Of a DNA stretch of 64,000 nucleotides, positions 23,653 through 31,201 are shown in pieces; position 1 is the first letter of the stretch; every line of letters begins with the position of its first letter. A program made the translations under genes and the position numbers. The stretch is from Candidatus Bipolaricaulota bacterium (GTDB lineage: Bacteria; Bipolaricaulota; Bipolaricaulia; Bipolaricaulales; Bipolaricaulaceae), in NCBI GenBank assembly GCA_014360985.1, contig JACIWK010000007.1, forward strand, positions 1 through 64,000, written 5' to 3'. The notes beneath the pieces were generated by a model that saw only the letters and a list, made by a program, of their open reading frames with translations, made no database searches and was not told where the DNA came from.

Positions 23653-23898
23653 TCAGCGTCCGCAGCGCATCTGCCGGGCGCTGCGCGTGCCACCGGGGCA
23701 CGCTGCCCCGCCGAGCTGTGGGCACGCGGCCTCGGCCTGCGGGCACGCCTGGCCATCGGCCATCGTGGCACACGTCGGGGCGCGAGCATTGACACAGGAC
23801 CGATGCGGGTTCCCCCACCGGCCCTGCGCGGCAAGCGCGCCCAGCGCGACCAGGCCGACCAGCAGGATCACGAGTCCTGTTCGCTTCCAGTTTGGCAT
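23653..23898 (-). CDS. Small exported or membrane-anchored Cys-rich protein
   Basis: An 81-residue protein with AGGAGGTGATGT before the ATG at 23898. The N-terminus MPNWKRTGLVILLVGLVALG is a positively charged tip plus one hydrophobic helix, a signal peptide or anchor. The rest has six Cys, three of them in a repeated ACP motif (QACPQ, AACPQ, AACPG). Disulfide or metal binding outside the membrane is likely. No family was recognised. It is in a redox-protein neighbourhood. Confidence 0.7.
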   Translation of the reverse strand: MPNWKRTGLVILLVGLVALGALAAQGRWGNPHRSCVNARAPTCATMADGQACPQAEAACPQLGGAACPGGTRSARQMRCGR

Positions 23899-24059
23899 AC
23901 ATCACCTCCTCGGGTCCGCCCGTGGGCGGGAAACGGGTTCACCGTATCGGGCACCGGTGGAGGGAGGGTGGAGACGATGCGGGCACTTGGCGGGGAGCAC
24001 TTCGCACAACAGCCCGCGTCCACACCGAACGCTCAGGGCGGGCCAGCAATGGGGGAAGG

Positions 24060-24335
24060 TTAGGAACTTGAACCAGGCATGGAAGAAGACAACGCGAGGT
24101 CCACGTCGTCAACCCATCGAGCCACCTTGGTGTCAGTTTGGATGATGTCCTCGATCTCGGCGATGCGATCGATCACTGCGTCCATGTCTGCGATGTCCTT
24201 GCCGCGCACAATGGCGATCACATCAGGGCTACCGAAGATGGCATCGGCGTGCACGACTCCTGGGATGATCCGGACTTGCCGAAGCACCTTCTTCGGCTGG
24301 CGGGTGGAGATGAACACGTACGCCCATGTCTTCAT
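24060..24335 (-). CDS. Stand-alone Lrp/AsnC ligand-binding (RAM) domain protein
   Basis: A 91-residue protein (MKTWAYVFISTRQPKKVLRQ) with the GVVHADAIFGSPDVIAIVRG core of the RAM domain, the small-molecule and oligomerisation domain of Lrp-type regulators. No helix-turn-helix is present. Such single-domain proteins bind amino acids or partner with full-length Lrp proteins. GGAGCGTGTC lies just before the ATG. Confidence 0.88.
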   Translation of the reverse strand: MKTWAYVFISTRQPKKVLRQVRIIPGVVHADAIFGSPDVIAIVRGKDIADMDAVIDRIAEIEDIIQTDTKVARWVDDVDLALSSSMPGSSS

Positions 24336-24460
24336 GACACGCTCCAGGCCTACCGGTGCAGAGCATAGCCGTCACGCGGACGCGCAACAACGAGGGGAGA
24401 ATGGATCGGCAACTCGGGTTGCGCGCGCTCTATGTTAGTATCTGCCCGAGGCGATCGGCT

Positions 24461-25006
24461 GTGAGCGTACTGGACGACCGGCGGCTGACGGACGAGAACG
24501 TGGGGGAGGTCATCTGCTGCCCCGGCGGGCCGGAGCTGGCGGGCAAGGGGCTCCAGGGGGATCTCTCGGCGGTGCTCACGTGGTGTCGGGAGATGCTGAG
24601 GCTGGGGATGCAGGGGTTCGTCTCCTACCACGACGGCCTGGCGCGGGGGTTCGTCGAGTACATGCCCGCCGAAGCGGCGCCGTTTCCGATCGAGGCGCCC
24701 GGGGCGGCGGTGCTGATGTGCTACCACTGGGTGCCGGCCGTCCGGGACGACGAGGCGGGCCACCTCGCTCAGGAACAACGGCTCGTGGGGAAGGCGATCG
24801 AAGCCGTGCGGGGCCACTTCTCGGGGATCGCCACGCTGGGGTGGGATCACCCCGTGCACTTCCCGATCCCTCTCCTCGAGGAGGCCGTTGCCATGCTCGA
24901 GGAGACTGGATACACGGCGATCCGTGCCTATTCGGGGTTTTCATCCCGCCCGGCCACGGCCGTTGACCGGCTGTTCACTCTCCTTGCTGAGCGGCCGTGG
25001 GTGTGA
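24461..25006 (+). CDS. GNAT-like N-acetyltransferase (YoaP-like), putative
   Basis: About 181 residues from GTG 24461 (weak GAGG upstream). LTWCREMLRLGMQGFVSYHDGLARGFVEYMPAE looks like strands of a GNAT fold. VLMCYHWVPAV and EAVRGHFSGIATLGWDHPVHFP occur where acetyl-CoA-binding elements would be. The canonical Q/RxxGxG/A loop is not obvious, so the assignment is tentative. It diverges from the RAM-domain gene. Confidence 0.55.
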   Translation: MSVLDDRRLTDENVGEVICCPGGPELAGKGLQGDLSAVLTWCREMLRLGMQGFVSYHDGLARGFVEYMPAEAAPFPIEAPGAAVLMCYHWVPAVRDDEAGHLAQEQRLVGKAIEAVRGHFSGIATLGWDHPVHFPIPLLEEAVAMLEETGYTAIRAYSGFSSRPATAVDRLFTLLAERPWV

Positions 25007-25174
25007 TCCAAGGCGTTGTCCGTGATCCACGAGTGGGGTCCGTGTGCGGTACCCCCCATTTCCGTCTCGCTGTTCCACTCTCTGCGTTGTCCGGGTGTCG
25101 ATCGCCTGTGGACGCTGAGGTACGCTAGGGACAGGAACGCCCGCTGCGGCGGGCGCCTGCTCAGAGGAGGGTCA

Positions 25175-25612
25175 ATGACGTTCTTCAGCCCGGCGGTGCT
25201 CGTCGCCCTGGTGGGTGGCGTGGTGATCTGCTTTCAGTCTCTGTTCTCTGGGGTTATCGGGGCGCGGGTGGGCGTGCCCGAGAGCGTGTTCATCGTTCAC
25301 TTGGGCGGGCTCCTTTTGTCAGCGGTGATCATGCTCTTCCTCCGCGGTGGCAATTTGGCTGCGTGGAACACGGTTCCCTGGTACACGCTCTCCGCGGGGT
25401 TCCTGGGGGTGGTGATCGTTGGTTCGATCAGCTACGCGGTCCCACGTATGGGGCTCGCGTCCACCCTTACCGTGACCATCGCCGCCCAGCTTGCGTTCGG
25501 GGCGTTCCTCGACCACTTCGGTCTTCTGGGCGCGATGCAGCGGACGTTTGACCTCCCGCGGATCGCGGGACTGGTCGCCCTGGCGCTCGGCACGTGGCTC
25601 GTCGTGCGGTGA
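25175..25612 (+). CDS. DMT-superfamily small membrane protein (YdcZ/DUF606 type)
   Basis: A 145-residue protein of four to five hydrophobic helices beginning MTFFSPAVLVALVGGVVICFQ. FSGVIGARVGVPESVFIVHLGG and STLTVTIAAQLAFGAFLDHFG are characteristic of the YdcZ/DUF606 family of small EamA-like transporters. These often work as paired subunits; only one is here. Start at ATG 25175 after AGAGGAGGGTCA. Substrate unknown. Confidence 0.8.
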   Translation: MTFFSPAVLVALVGGVVICFQSLFSGVIGARVGVPESVFIVHLGGLLLSAVIMLFLRGGNLAAWNTVPWYTLSAGFLGVVIVGSISYAVPRMGLASTLTVTIAAQLAFGAFLDHFGLLGAMQRTFDLPRIAGLVALALGTWLVVR

Positions 25613-25697
25613 CCGCCCCTGGGGTTGGAGGCTGTCCGCGGAGCTGCCGCCGGGCCCGACGACCCCGCTCTCGGTAGGATGGTGATCGGAGGGAACA

Positions 25698-26576
25698 GTG
25701 GACCTGGAGGCGGTGGTACGGGAGCTGGGACTGGACCCGCGTGAGGTGCGCGTCCTGGAGGCGATCTCGCGGAGTGAGACGAGCCGTCTCTACCGGCTGA
25801 AGATTGGGACGGCGACGCGCATCCTGAAGTGCTCCCTCGAGTCTGACCCGCTCGAGCCCAAGGCGTACGAGCTCCTGGGCACGCTACGTGTGCCGACGCT
25901 GCCTGTCTACGACCGCACGCCGTCCGCGGTCTTGTTGGAGGACCTGGAGAGAAGCCCGAGCTGGCGGTTGGCTGGCGAGCGCGACGTGGCGAGCCGCGAG
26001 GCGGGCAAGGCGGTTGCGGAGTGGTACCAGTTCTTCCACATCGCGGGGAGGGATCTCGTCAAGCGCGGACCGCCGGACTGGCTGCACTGGGAGTGGGACG
26101 ACCTCACCCCGGAGGGGATCCTGAGGGCGGGGGAGGTCCTCGAGATGGAGGAGAACCCGGTGTGGGAGTACGCGGCGCGGCACCTGGAAGCCCTCCGCGC
26201 CCGGGCCCGTGAGCTCCCGATCACGCTCAACTACAACGACTTCCACTGGACGAACCTCGCCCTGTCGCGCCAGCCCCCGCTCCGGGCGATCGTGTTCGAC
26301 TACCACCTCCTCGGGATCGGCCTTGCCTGGAGTGACGTGCGCAACGTGACCCACTCCCTCGGGCCCGCGGCGCGGGAGGGGTTCCTCGGTGCGTACGGCC
26401 CGACGCGGCCCGAGGAGCGGATCCTGGACGACCCCCTGTCGGTTCTGCACGCGCTCCAGATCGCGACGGCCCGCCCTACGATCCCACGCTGGGCGATGGA
26501 ATCCGTGAACCGGGCCCGGTCGGGCGCGCTCCTCGCCGCGCTCGAGCGGGCGGTGGCGCTGCTCGGGGGTCCCTGA
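25698..26576 (+). CDS. Aminoglycoside phosphotransferase-like kinase
   Basis: About 292 residues from GTG 25698 with GGAGGGAACA upstream. APH-like fold: nucleotide-lobe segment SRLYRLKIGTATRILKCSLE with the likely ATP lysine, catalytic loop LNYNDFHWTNLALS and the metal-binding Asp in AIVFDYHLLGIG. The usual HGDxxxxN is YNDFHWTN here. Substrates may be small hydroxyl compounds and not antibiotics. A decayed partial copy lies at 30815-31035. A GNAT gene converges from the right. Confidence 0.8.
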   Translation: MDLEAVVRELGLDPREVRVLEAISRSETSRLYRLKIGTATRILKCSLESDPLEPKAYELLGTLRVPTLPVYDRTPSAVLLEDLERSPSWRLAGERDVASREAGKAVAEWYQFFHIAGRDLVKRGPPDWLHWEWDDLTPEGILRAGEVLEMEENPVWEYAARHLEALRARARELPITLNYNDFHWTNLALSRQPPLRAIVFDYHLLGIGLAWSDVRNVTHSLGPAAREGFLGAYGPTRPEERILDDPLSVLHALQIATARPTIPRWAMESVNRARSGALLAALERAVALLGGP

Positions 26577-26588
26577 GAGGAGGTTGGG

Positions 26589-27566
26589 TCAGCCCGCGCC
26601 CGGGCCGAACGCCTTGACCCAGGGACGGGACACCCCCACCTTGCGGAACCCGATGGCCTCGTAGAGCGGAGCGTCGGACTCCATCGGTACCCGTGTCGCC
26701 CCGAGCGCGGCGAGCGTGCGCAGCCCGTGGAGGACGACCGCCCGGGCCAGCCCACGCCGCCGGAAGTCGGGGTGCGTCCCCACGGGCTCGAGGTGGCCGA
26801 TGCGGTTCTCGGCGTCGTGCCAGATGATGCAGCACGCGGTGTAGGACCCGTCGGGGGCGACGACGACCAAGTCGTGTTCCCGGCGGTAGTCCGGCGCGCG
26901 CTGAAGCTCGCGGTAGGCGAACGCGGACGGCCAGTCGGCCGGATCGGGGTGGTTGAACGCCCGGCCAAGGAGCTCCCGGCGGCGATCGATGTCGTCTTCC
27001 TCGGCCATCGTCCGCACGGCGAACCCCGGGGGAAGCACGGGCGCCGGCAGGTCGTCCAGCCGGATCTCGAGGTGCGACGCGGCGACGTCGGGCTTCTCCG
27101 CGTACCCCCGCCGGGCCACCGCATCGCGGAGCGCCGCATCGGTTTCGTGGACGAAGATGAAGACCCGGTTCTTCCTTGGATCGCGGAACCGGTCTTCGGC
27201 GTAGGCGAGCATCTCGTCGAGGAGCTCCGGATGCTCGGGGTGGCGCTGGAGAAAGATCTCCCCGAACCCGCGGTGTTCAGGGTCCGGGTGCTCGATGTTC
27301 GCGACCCCGACGATCCTTCCCCGTTCGTCCTCCCACAGGCCGATCATCTCCTCCCACATCCGGATCGCCCTCAGCGCCCCCGGCGGGACCCCGGGTTCCG
27401 TTCCCGCTGCGCCGAGCATCGGGGCCACGAAGTACCGGGCGTAGTTCCACCGCTCGATCCCCCAGTTGACGGAGGGGGTCCCGAACGCGAGGTACGTCCG
27501 GACGAGAAACTCCCGCACCCGACCGAAGTCCCGCTCCGGGTCGTAGGCCCTCCACCGCGTGGTCAT
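26589..27566 (-). CDS. GNAT family N-acetyltransferase, tandem domains
   Basis: About 325 residues from ATG 27566. The C-terminal half has the acetyl-CoA motif GTHPDFRRRGLARAVVLHGL, and PLYEAIGFRKVG ends the fold. The N-terminal half appears to be a second, degenerate GNAT domain (MWEEMIGLWEDERGRIVGVANI). The start is six bases after a TATGCT box and has no Shine-Dalgarno. Substrate unknown. A decayed fragment of this gene is found at 31036-31120 next to the decayed kinase copy. Confidence 0.85.
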   Translation of the reverse strand: MTTRWRAYDPERDFGRVREFLVRTYLAFGTPSVNWGIERWNYARYFVAPMLGAAGTEPGVPPGALRAIRMWEEMIGLWEDERGRIVGVANIEHPDPEHRGFGEIFLQRHPEHPELLDEMLAYAEDRFRDPRKNRVFIFVHETDAALRDAVARRGYAEKPDVAASHLEIRLDDLPAPVLPPGFAVRTMAEEDDIDRRRELLGRAFNHPDPADWPSAFAYRELQRAPDYRREHDLVVVAPDGSYTACCIIWHDAENRIGHLEPVGTHPDFRRRGLARAVVLHGLRTLAALGATRVPMESDAPLYEAIGFRKVGVSRPWVKAFGPGAG

Positions 27567-27572
27567 GCGCAG

Positions 27573-27578
27573 AGCATA
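27573..27578 (-). promoter_or_regulatory. -10 element of the tandem GNAT gene
   Basis: TATGCT on the minus strand lies six bases before the ATG at 27566, so a leaderless transcript is predicted. Confidence 0.5.
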
Positions 27579-27607
27579 CCGCGTTCCGCACCCTCGCTCC
27601 GCCGACC

Positions 27608-27636
27608 TTGACGCGAGAGCCGCCAGGGGGTACGTT
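27608..27636 (+). promoter_or_regulatory. Promoter of the trpB2 leader transcript
   Basis: TTGACG (27608-27613), 17-base spacer, TACGTT (27631-27636). Transcription would start near 27643, giving a leader of about 190 bases before trpB2. Confidence 0.75.
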
Positions 27637-27662
27637 CGGTCCCGCTTCAAAGGAGGAGACGT

Positions 27663-27698
27663 ATGACCGAACATCGGAGGTACCTTTGGCTCGGCTAG
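27663..27698 (+). CDS. Trp-containing leader peptide of trpB2
   Basis: An 11-codon frame, M-T-E-H-R-R-Y-L-W-L-G, stop TAG. AAAGGAGGAGACGT is a strong ribosome site before the ATG at 27663. The single Trp codon (27687-27689) is three codons before the stop, and the stop lies inside a hairpin (27689-27711). This is the layout of a ribosome-mediated attenuator, here upstream of a tryptophan synthase gene. Confidence 0.7.
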   Translation: MTEHRRYLWLG

Positions 27699-27711
27699 CC
27701 TGCTAGCGAGC
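27689..27711 (+). promoter_or_regulatory. Candidate attenuator hairpin in the trpB2 leader
   Basis: GCTCG-G-CTAGC pairs with GCTAG-CGAGC with one bulged G. It begins at the last base of the Trp codon and contains the leader stop codon. A ribosome stalled at Trp would cover it. No T-run follows, so it may act as a pause or antiterminator element and not as a simple terminator. Confidence 0.55.
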
Positions 27712-27751
27712 CCTGTTCGCTTCTCCGCTTCGCCTGTCTGTACTCCCCCCC

Positions 27752-27832
27752 TGAAACCCTGGTGGCGCCCTTCGAACTGATCCCGTTGCCGTTCAACCAA
27801 CGTTTCGAGACCAGTTCACAAGGAGGGTTTCA
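27752..27832 (+). promoter_or_regulatory. Candidate RNA switch hiding the trpB2 ribosome site
   Basis: TGAAACCCT (27752-27760) is perfectly complementary to AGGGTTTCA (27824-27832). The latter overlaps the end of the trpB2 Shine-Dalgarno AAGGAGGG and reaches within two bases of the start codon. Between them GAACTG (27774-27779) can pair with CAGTTC (27812-27817). Folding would reduce trpB2 translation. Confidence 0.5.
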
Positions 27833-27834
27833 CC

Positions 27835-29142
27835 ATGAAGACGAGTTACGTGCTGCATCAGGAAGACCTGCCCCGCCAGTGGTACAACGTGCTTGCCGAT
27901 CTGGATCGACCCCTCGATCCGCCGCTCGATCCCCGGACCCAGGAGCCGCTCGCGCCCGATGCGCTGCTCGCGCTGTTTCCGCGGGCGTGCGTCGAGCAGG
28001 AGGTGGCTACCGACCGGTTCGTGGACATCCCGGAACCGGTGCAGGCGGTCTACCGCCGCTGGCGGCCGACGCCGCTCCAGCGGGCAGCCAACCTGGAGCG
28101 GATCCTCGGCACCCCGGCCCGGATCTACTTCAAGTACGAGGGGGCGAGCCCCACCGGGTCGCACAAGACGAACACCGCCGTCGCTCAGGCCTACTACAAC
28201 ACGATTGAGGGGACGAAGACCCTCGCTACCGAGACCGGTGCCGGACAGTGGGGGAGCGCGCTCGCGTTCGCGTGCGGGACGTTCGGGCTCGGATGCACGG
28301 TGTTCATGGTCCGCGTGTCCTATGACCAGAAGCCGTACCGCCGGGCGATGATCCGCCTGTTCGGGGCAGAGATCGTCCCTTCCCCCTCCGATCGCACCGC
28401 GGCAGGTCGATCCTTCCTCGAGGCGGATCCGAACTGCCCGGGGTCGCTCGGGATCGCGATCTCGGAGGCGATCGAGGCTGCCGTGCGGGGAGATGGGACG
28501 AAGTACGCGCTGGGGAGCGTCTTGAACCACGTGCTCCTCCACCAGACGGTGATTGGCCTTGAGACGATCCGGCAGCTCGACCTCGCCGGCGAGTGGCCCG
28601 ACGTGGTGGTGGGCTGCGTGGGCGGGGGATCGAACTTCGCTGGCCTCGTGCTTCCCTTCTTCGGGGAGGCGAGGGCGGGGAGGCGCGCTCAGCCCAGGTT
28701 CGTCGCGGTAGAGCCCCGGTCGTGTCCCACCCTCACCCGGGGCGCGTGCCGCTACGACCACGGCGACACGGCGAAGCTCACGCCGCTCCTCAAGATGCAC
28801 ACGCTGGGCGCGGACTTTGTCCCCCCTGCGATTCACGCCGGGGGACTGCGGTACCACGGGATGGCGCCGATCGTGAGCCGGCTCGTGGCGGATGGCGTGG
28901 TCGAGCCGGTGGCCTACGATCAGGTGGACGTGTTCCAGAGCGCGGTCCTGTTCGCGCAGGCGGAGGGGATCGTCCCCGCGCCGGAGACGGCCCACGCCGT
29001 CCACGCCGCGGTCGAGCTCGCCCGGCGCTGTGCGGAAAGGGACGAGGCAAAGGTGATCCTGATCGGGTTCTCCGGCCACGGGCACTTCGACATGGGGGCG
29101 TACGAGGCCGCGCTGGCGGGGACGCTCCAGCGGGTGGCGTGA
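27835..29142 (+). CDS. trpB: Tryptophan synthase beta chain, TrpB2 type
   Basis: PLP enzyme joining indole and serine to make tryptophan, 435 residues. The N-terminal extension ([20 protein letters not shown]) and [14 protein letters not shown] identify the TrpB2 subgroup, which is often found without TrpA. The PLP lysine is in GSHKTNTA, with [15 protein letters not shown] and the phosphate loop [11 protein letters not shown]. The HIGH-like [10 protein letters not shown] is also TrpB2-like. No trpA is in the window. It may salvage indole or act on serine derivatives. The long leader with a Trp codon suggests control by tryptophan supply. Confidence 0.93.
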   Translation: MKTSYVLHQEDLPRQWYNVLADLDRPLDPPLDPRTQEPLAPDALLALFPRACVEQEVATDRFVDIPEPVQAVYRRWRPTPLQRAANLERILGTPARIYFKYEGASPTGSHKTNTAVAQAYYNTIEGTKTLATETGAGQWGSALAFACGTFGLGCTVFMVRVSYDQKPYRRAMIRLFGAEIVPSPSDRTAAGRSFLEADPNCPGSLGIAISEAIEAAVRGDGTKYALGSVLNHVLLHQTVIGLETIRQLDLAGEWPDVVVGCVGGGSNFAGLVLPFFGEARAGRRAQPRFVAVEPRSCPTLTRGACRYDHGDTAKLTPLLKMHTLGADFVPPAIHAGGLRYHGMAPIVSRLVADGVVEPVAYDQVDVFQSAVLFAQAEGIVPAPETAHAVHAAVELARRCAERDEAKVILIGFSGHGHFDMGAYEAALAGTLQRVA

Positions 29143-29167
29143 CGCGTTGGTCGCCCCTCGCCCTCAA

Positions 29168-29197
29168 CCCCTCTCCCCCCGCCTGGGGGGAGAGGGG
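29168..29197. terminator. Perfect GC hairpin between convergent trpB2 and the disulfide reductase gene
   Basis: Arms CCCCTCTCCCCCC and GGGGGGAGAGGGG (13 bp) around GCCT. A similar C-rich/G-rich dispersed hairpin is common between genes in many GC-rich genomes. It probably ends transcription from both sides. No T-run is seen. Confidence 0.6.
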
Positions 29198-29216
29198 GAA
29201 CAGGCGCGATTCGGGT

Positions 29217-30626
29217 TCATCGGCACAGCCAGCGCGCGATGCGGCGCATCCCCGGCCCTCGGGTGCGGTTCATGAGCCACCCCTCGGCCACGCGCTTGGT
29301 GAGGAAGCTCATCGAAGGGAACGCGTGCTGCAGGAAGGCAAGGTTGTGGATGCGGAGCCGCTTCTGGATGAGGAGCCCCCACTCCCCGATCATCTCCCCC
29401 GCTCCCTCGCCCACGATCCGCGCCCCGTACACCCGCCCGGTCTTGCTCACGTAAGCCTTGACCGAGCCCATGGCGATCCCCTCGGCGATCGCTGCCCCGT
29501 AGTCCTCGTAGCGGGACTCGATCGCCTCGTAGCGGATCCCCCTCGCCCTGAGGTCGCGCTCGAGCATCCCCACGTGGGCGACCGGCGGATCGGTGAACAC
29601 CGTCCACGGGACAACGTACCTTCGCCACCGCAGCTTGACCGGCCCGGGGACAAGGCTGTTCATGAACGCGAGCATCCCCTGGTGCATCGCGGCGTGGGAG
29701 AAGAGGAACGTGCCGTTGGCGTCCCCGGGGGCGAAGATGTGCTTCTGGCTTGTCTGGAGGTAGCGGTTCGCCACGATGCCCTGCGGGCTGTGGACCACGC
29801 CCGCCCGGTCCAGCCCGAGCTCGCTGAAGTCGAACCGGCGCCCAGCGGCGACGAGGAGGGCCGCCCCCTCCAGCCGCTCTCCGGCCTCGGTGAGAACGGC
29901 GACGCCCGCCCCCGTCCCTTCCACCGCGCGGATCTTCCGCCTGTTCAGGACGCGGATCCCCTCGGCGGTGAACTGTTTCTCAAGAATTGCGCCCGCGTCG
30001 GGATCGCCGTGGGGAAGGAGATGGGCGTCCATGTGCACCAGGCTTACCTCGGACCCGAGCCTCCGGAACGCCTGGGCCATCTCGCACCCGATCGCCCCGC
30101 CTCCGAGGACAACCATGCTCTCCGGAACCCGCTCCAGCTGGAACAGGTTGTCATTCGTGAGGTGGGGGACGGAGTCGAGCCCAGGGATCGGCGGCACGGC
30201 AGGAAGGCTTCCCGTGCAGATGAAGATCTTCTTCGCCTTGAACTGGGCGTCCCCCACGGCGAGGGTGTGCCCGTCCACGAACCGGGCGCTTCCCCGGCCC
30301 ACGACGAGCTCGACCCGGTCGAGCATCGCCGTCGTCTTCTTGTCGCGGATGTAGGACAGGTGCTTCGCGATGCGTTCGAAGGGGGCCACCGGAACCAGGT
30401 CCGCCTCCCCCCCCAGGGCGTAGTCCGCGGCCCGGGAGAGGAGGTGCCGGACGTGGGCCATCCGCAACAGGGCCTTGCTCGGGATGCAGCCTGTGTTCAT
30501 GCACTCCCCGCCCAGGGCGCGCCGCTCGATCCCCACGACCTTGAGCCCCATGTGGGCGGCCATCGCCGACACCGCCATCCCCGCCGGCCCGAGCCCGATC
30601 ACCGCTACGTCGTACCTCTCGCTCAT
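29217..30626 (-). CDS. Pyridine nucleotide-disulfide oxidoreductase, Lpd-like
   Basis: About 469 residues from ATG 30626 (GAGGAGGAGGACG upstream). FAD site YDVAVIGLGPAGMAVSAMA, redox pair GGECMNTGCIPSKALLR, NAD site MVVLGGGAIGCEMAQAFRRLG and IFAPGDANG all fit dihydrolipoamide dehydrogenase/mercuric reductase relatives. The C-terminal dimer motif reads HAFPSMSF where Lpd proteins have HAHPTxxE, so the catalytic His-Glu pair seems replaced by Phe residues. It is probably not a true Lpd. No 2-oxoacid dehydrogenase genes are nearby. A TATACT box (30654-30659, minus strand) lies 27 bases upstream. Confidence 0.85.
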   Translation of the reverse strand: MSERYDVAVIGLGPAGMAVSAMAAHMGLKVVGIERRALGGECMNTGCIPSKALLRMAHVRHLLSRAADYALGGEADLVPVAPFERIAKHLSYIRDKKTTAMLDRVELVVGRGSARFVDGHTLAVGDAQFKAKKIFICTGSLPAVPPIPGLDSVPHLTNDNLFQLERVPESMVVLGGGAIGCEMAQAFRRLGSEVSLVHMDAHLLPHGDPDAGAILEKQFTAEGIRVLNRRKIRAVEGTGAGVAVLTEAGERLEGAALLVAAGRRFDFSELGLDRAGVVHSPQGIVANRYLQTSQKHIFAPGDANGTFLFSHAAMHQGMLAFMNSLVPGPVKLRWRRYVVPWTVFTDPPVAHVGMLERDLRARGIRYEAIESRYEDYGAAIAEGIAMGSVKAYVSKTGRVYGARIVGEGAGEMIGEWGLLIQKRLRIHNLAFLQHAFPSMSFLTKRVAEGWLMNRTRGPGMRRIARWLCR

Positions 30627-30734
30627 CGTCCTCCTCCTCGGCAGACCGGGGGCAGTATACGGGCGCCGCGGACCGGGGATGGACCCGGCGGTGGGGTAGA
30701 CTCGCCCTCCAAGGTGTGAAAGGAGGAAGCCTCG

Positions 30735-30812
30735 ATGCTCCTGGTGCACGTGTTCACCCCGAAGATCGCCCACAGCTCGTACTTCCTCGTGAGGAAGAGG
30801 GCCTCGCGATAG
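30735..30812 (+). pseudogene. Truncated N-terminus, possibly of an MBL-fold hydrolase
   Basis: AAAGGAGGAAGCCTCG precedes an ATG, followed by 25 codons (MLLVHVFTPKIAHSSYFLVR and five more) and a stop. The wording KIAHSSYFLV resembles the first strands of metallo-beta-lactamase-fold proteins. The homology stops abruptly where the decayed kinase copy begins, so a rearrangement has probably removed the rest. Confidence 0.45.
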
Positions 30813-30814
30813 AG

Positions 30815-31035
30815 GAGAACCCCGTTTGGGAGTACGCGGCGCGGCACCTGGAGGCGCTCCGCGCCCGGGCCCGTGAGCTCCCGACCACGCTCAACGGCAA
30901 CGACTTCCACTGGACAAACCTCGCCCTGTCCCGCCAGCCTCCGCTCCGGGCGATCGTGTTCGACTACTACCCCCTCGGGATCGGGCTCGCCTGGAGCGAC
31001 TGCCGCAACGTGGTCGCGTCCCTCGGCCCGGCGGC
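30815..31035 (+). pseudogene. Decayed partial copy of the kinase gene at 25698
   Basis: Translates as EENPVWEYAARHLEALRARA, then LNGNDFHWTNLALSRQPPLR and AIVFDYYPLGIGLAWSDC. Nearly the same sequence is at 26150-26385 in the intact kinase gene. The N-terminal half and the end are missing, and no start or ribosome site is associated. Confidence 0.85.
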
Positions 31036-31120
31036 GCTTGAGCCGAACGTCCTGACCCAGGGGCGGAGGGCACCGCGTTGCCCCGAGGTTGGTGAGCCGC
31101 CCGTGGAGGACCACGGCGAC
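31036..31120 (-). pseudogene. Decayed fragment of the GNAT gene at 26589
   Basis: On the minus strand it reads VLHGRLTNLGATRCP, matching VVLHGLRTLAALGATRVP of the intact GNAT. DNA near 31041 (gccgaac-cctgacccagg) matches the extreme end of that gene at 26608-26625. Kinase and GNAT fragments keep the convergent order of the original pair, with the intervening DNA deleted. Confidence 0.65.
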
Positions 31121-31201
31121 GTTCGGGTTCTCCCCCGCCCACCTCGCGAGCGCCTCTCGAGAGCGGGGGTGTGCTGGACGGAATCGCGCCCCTGTCGTCC
31201 C

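Noticed and set aside
27634-27672. GTTCGGTC/GACCGAAC inverted repeat around the Trp leader ribosome site, considered as an RNA hairpin
   Set aside because: The left arm overlaps the -10 element and lies before the predicted transcript start, so it could not form in RNA. A DNA operator remains possible but unsupported.
29168-29197. GC hairpin considered as a transposon end or attenuator
   Set aside because: It lies between convergent genes and has no matching copy or target duplication in the window; a terminator or dispersed intergenic repeat is simpler.
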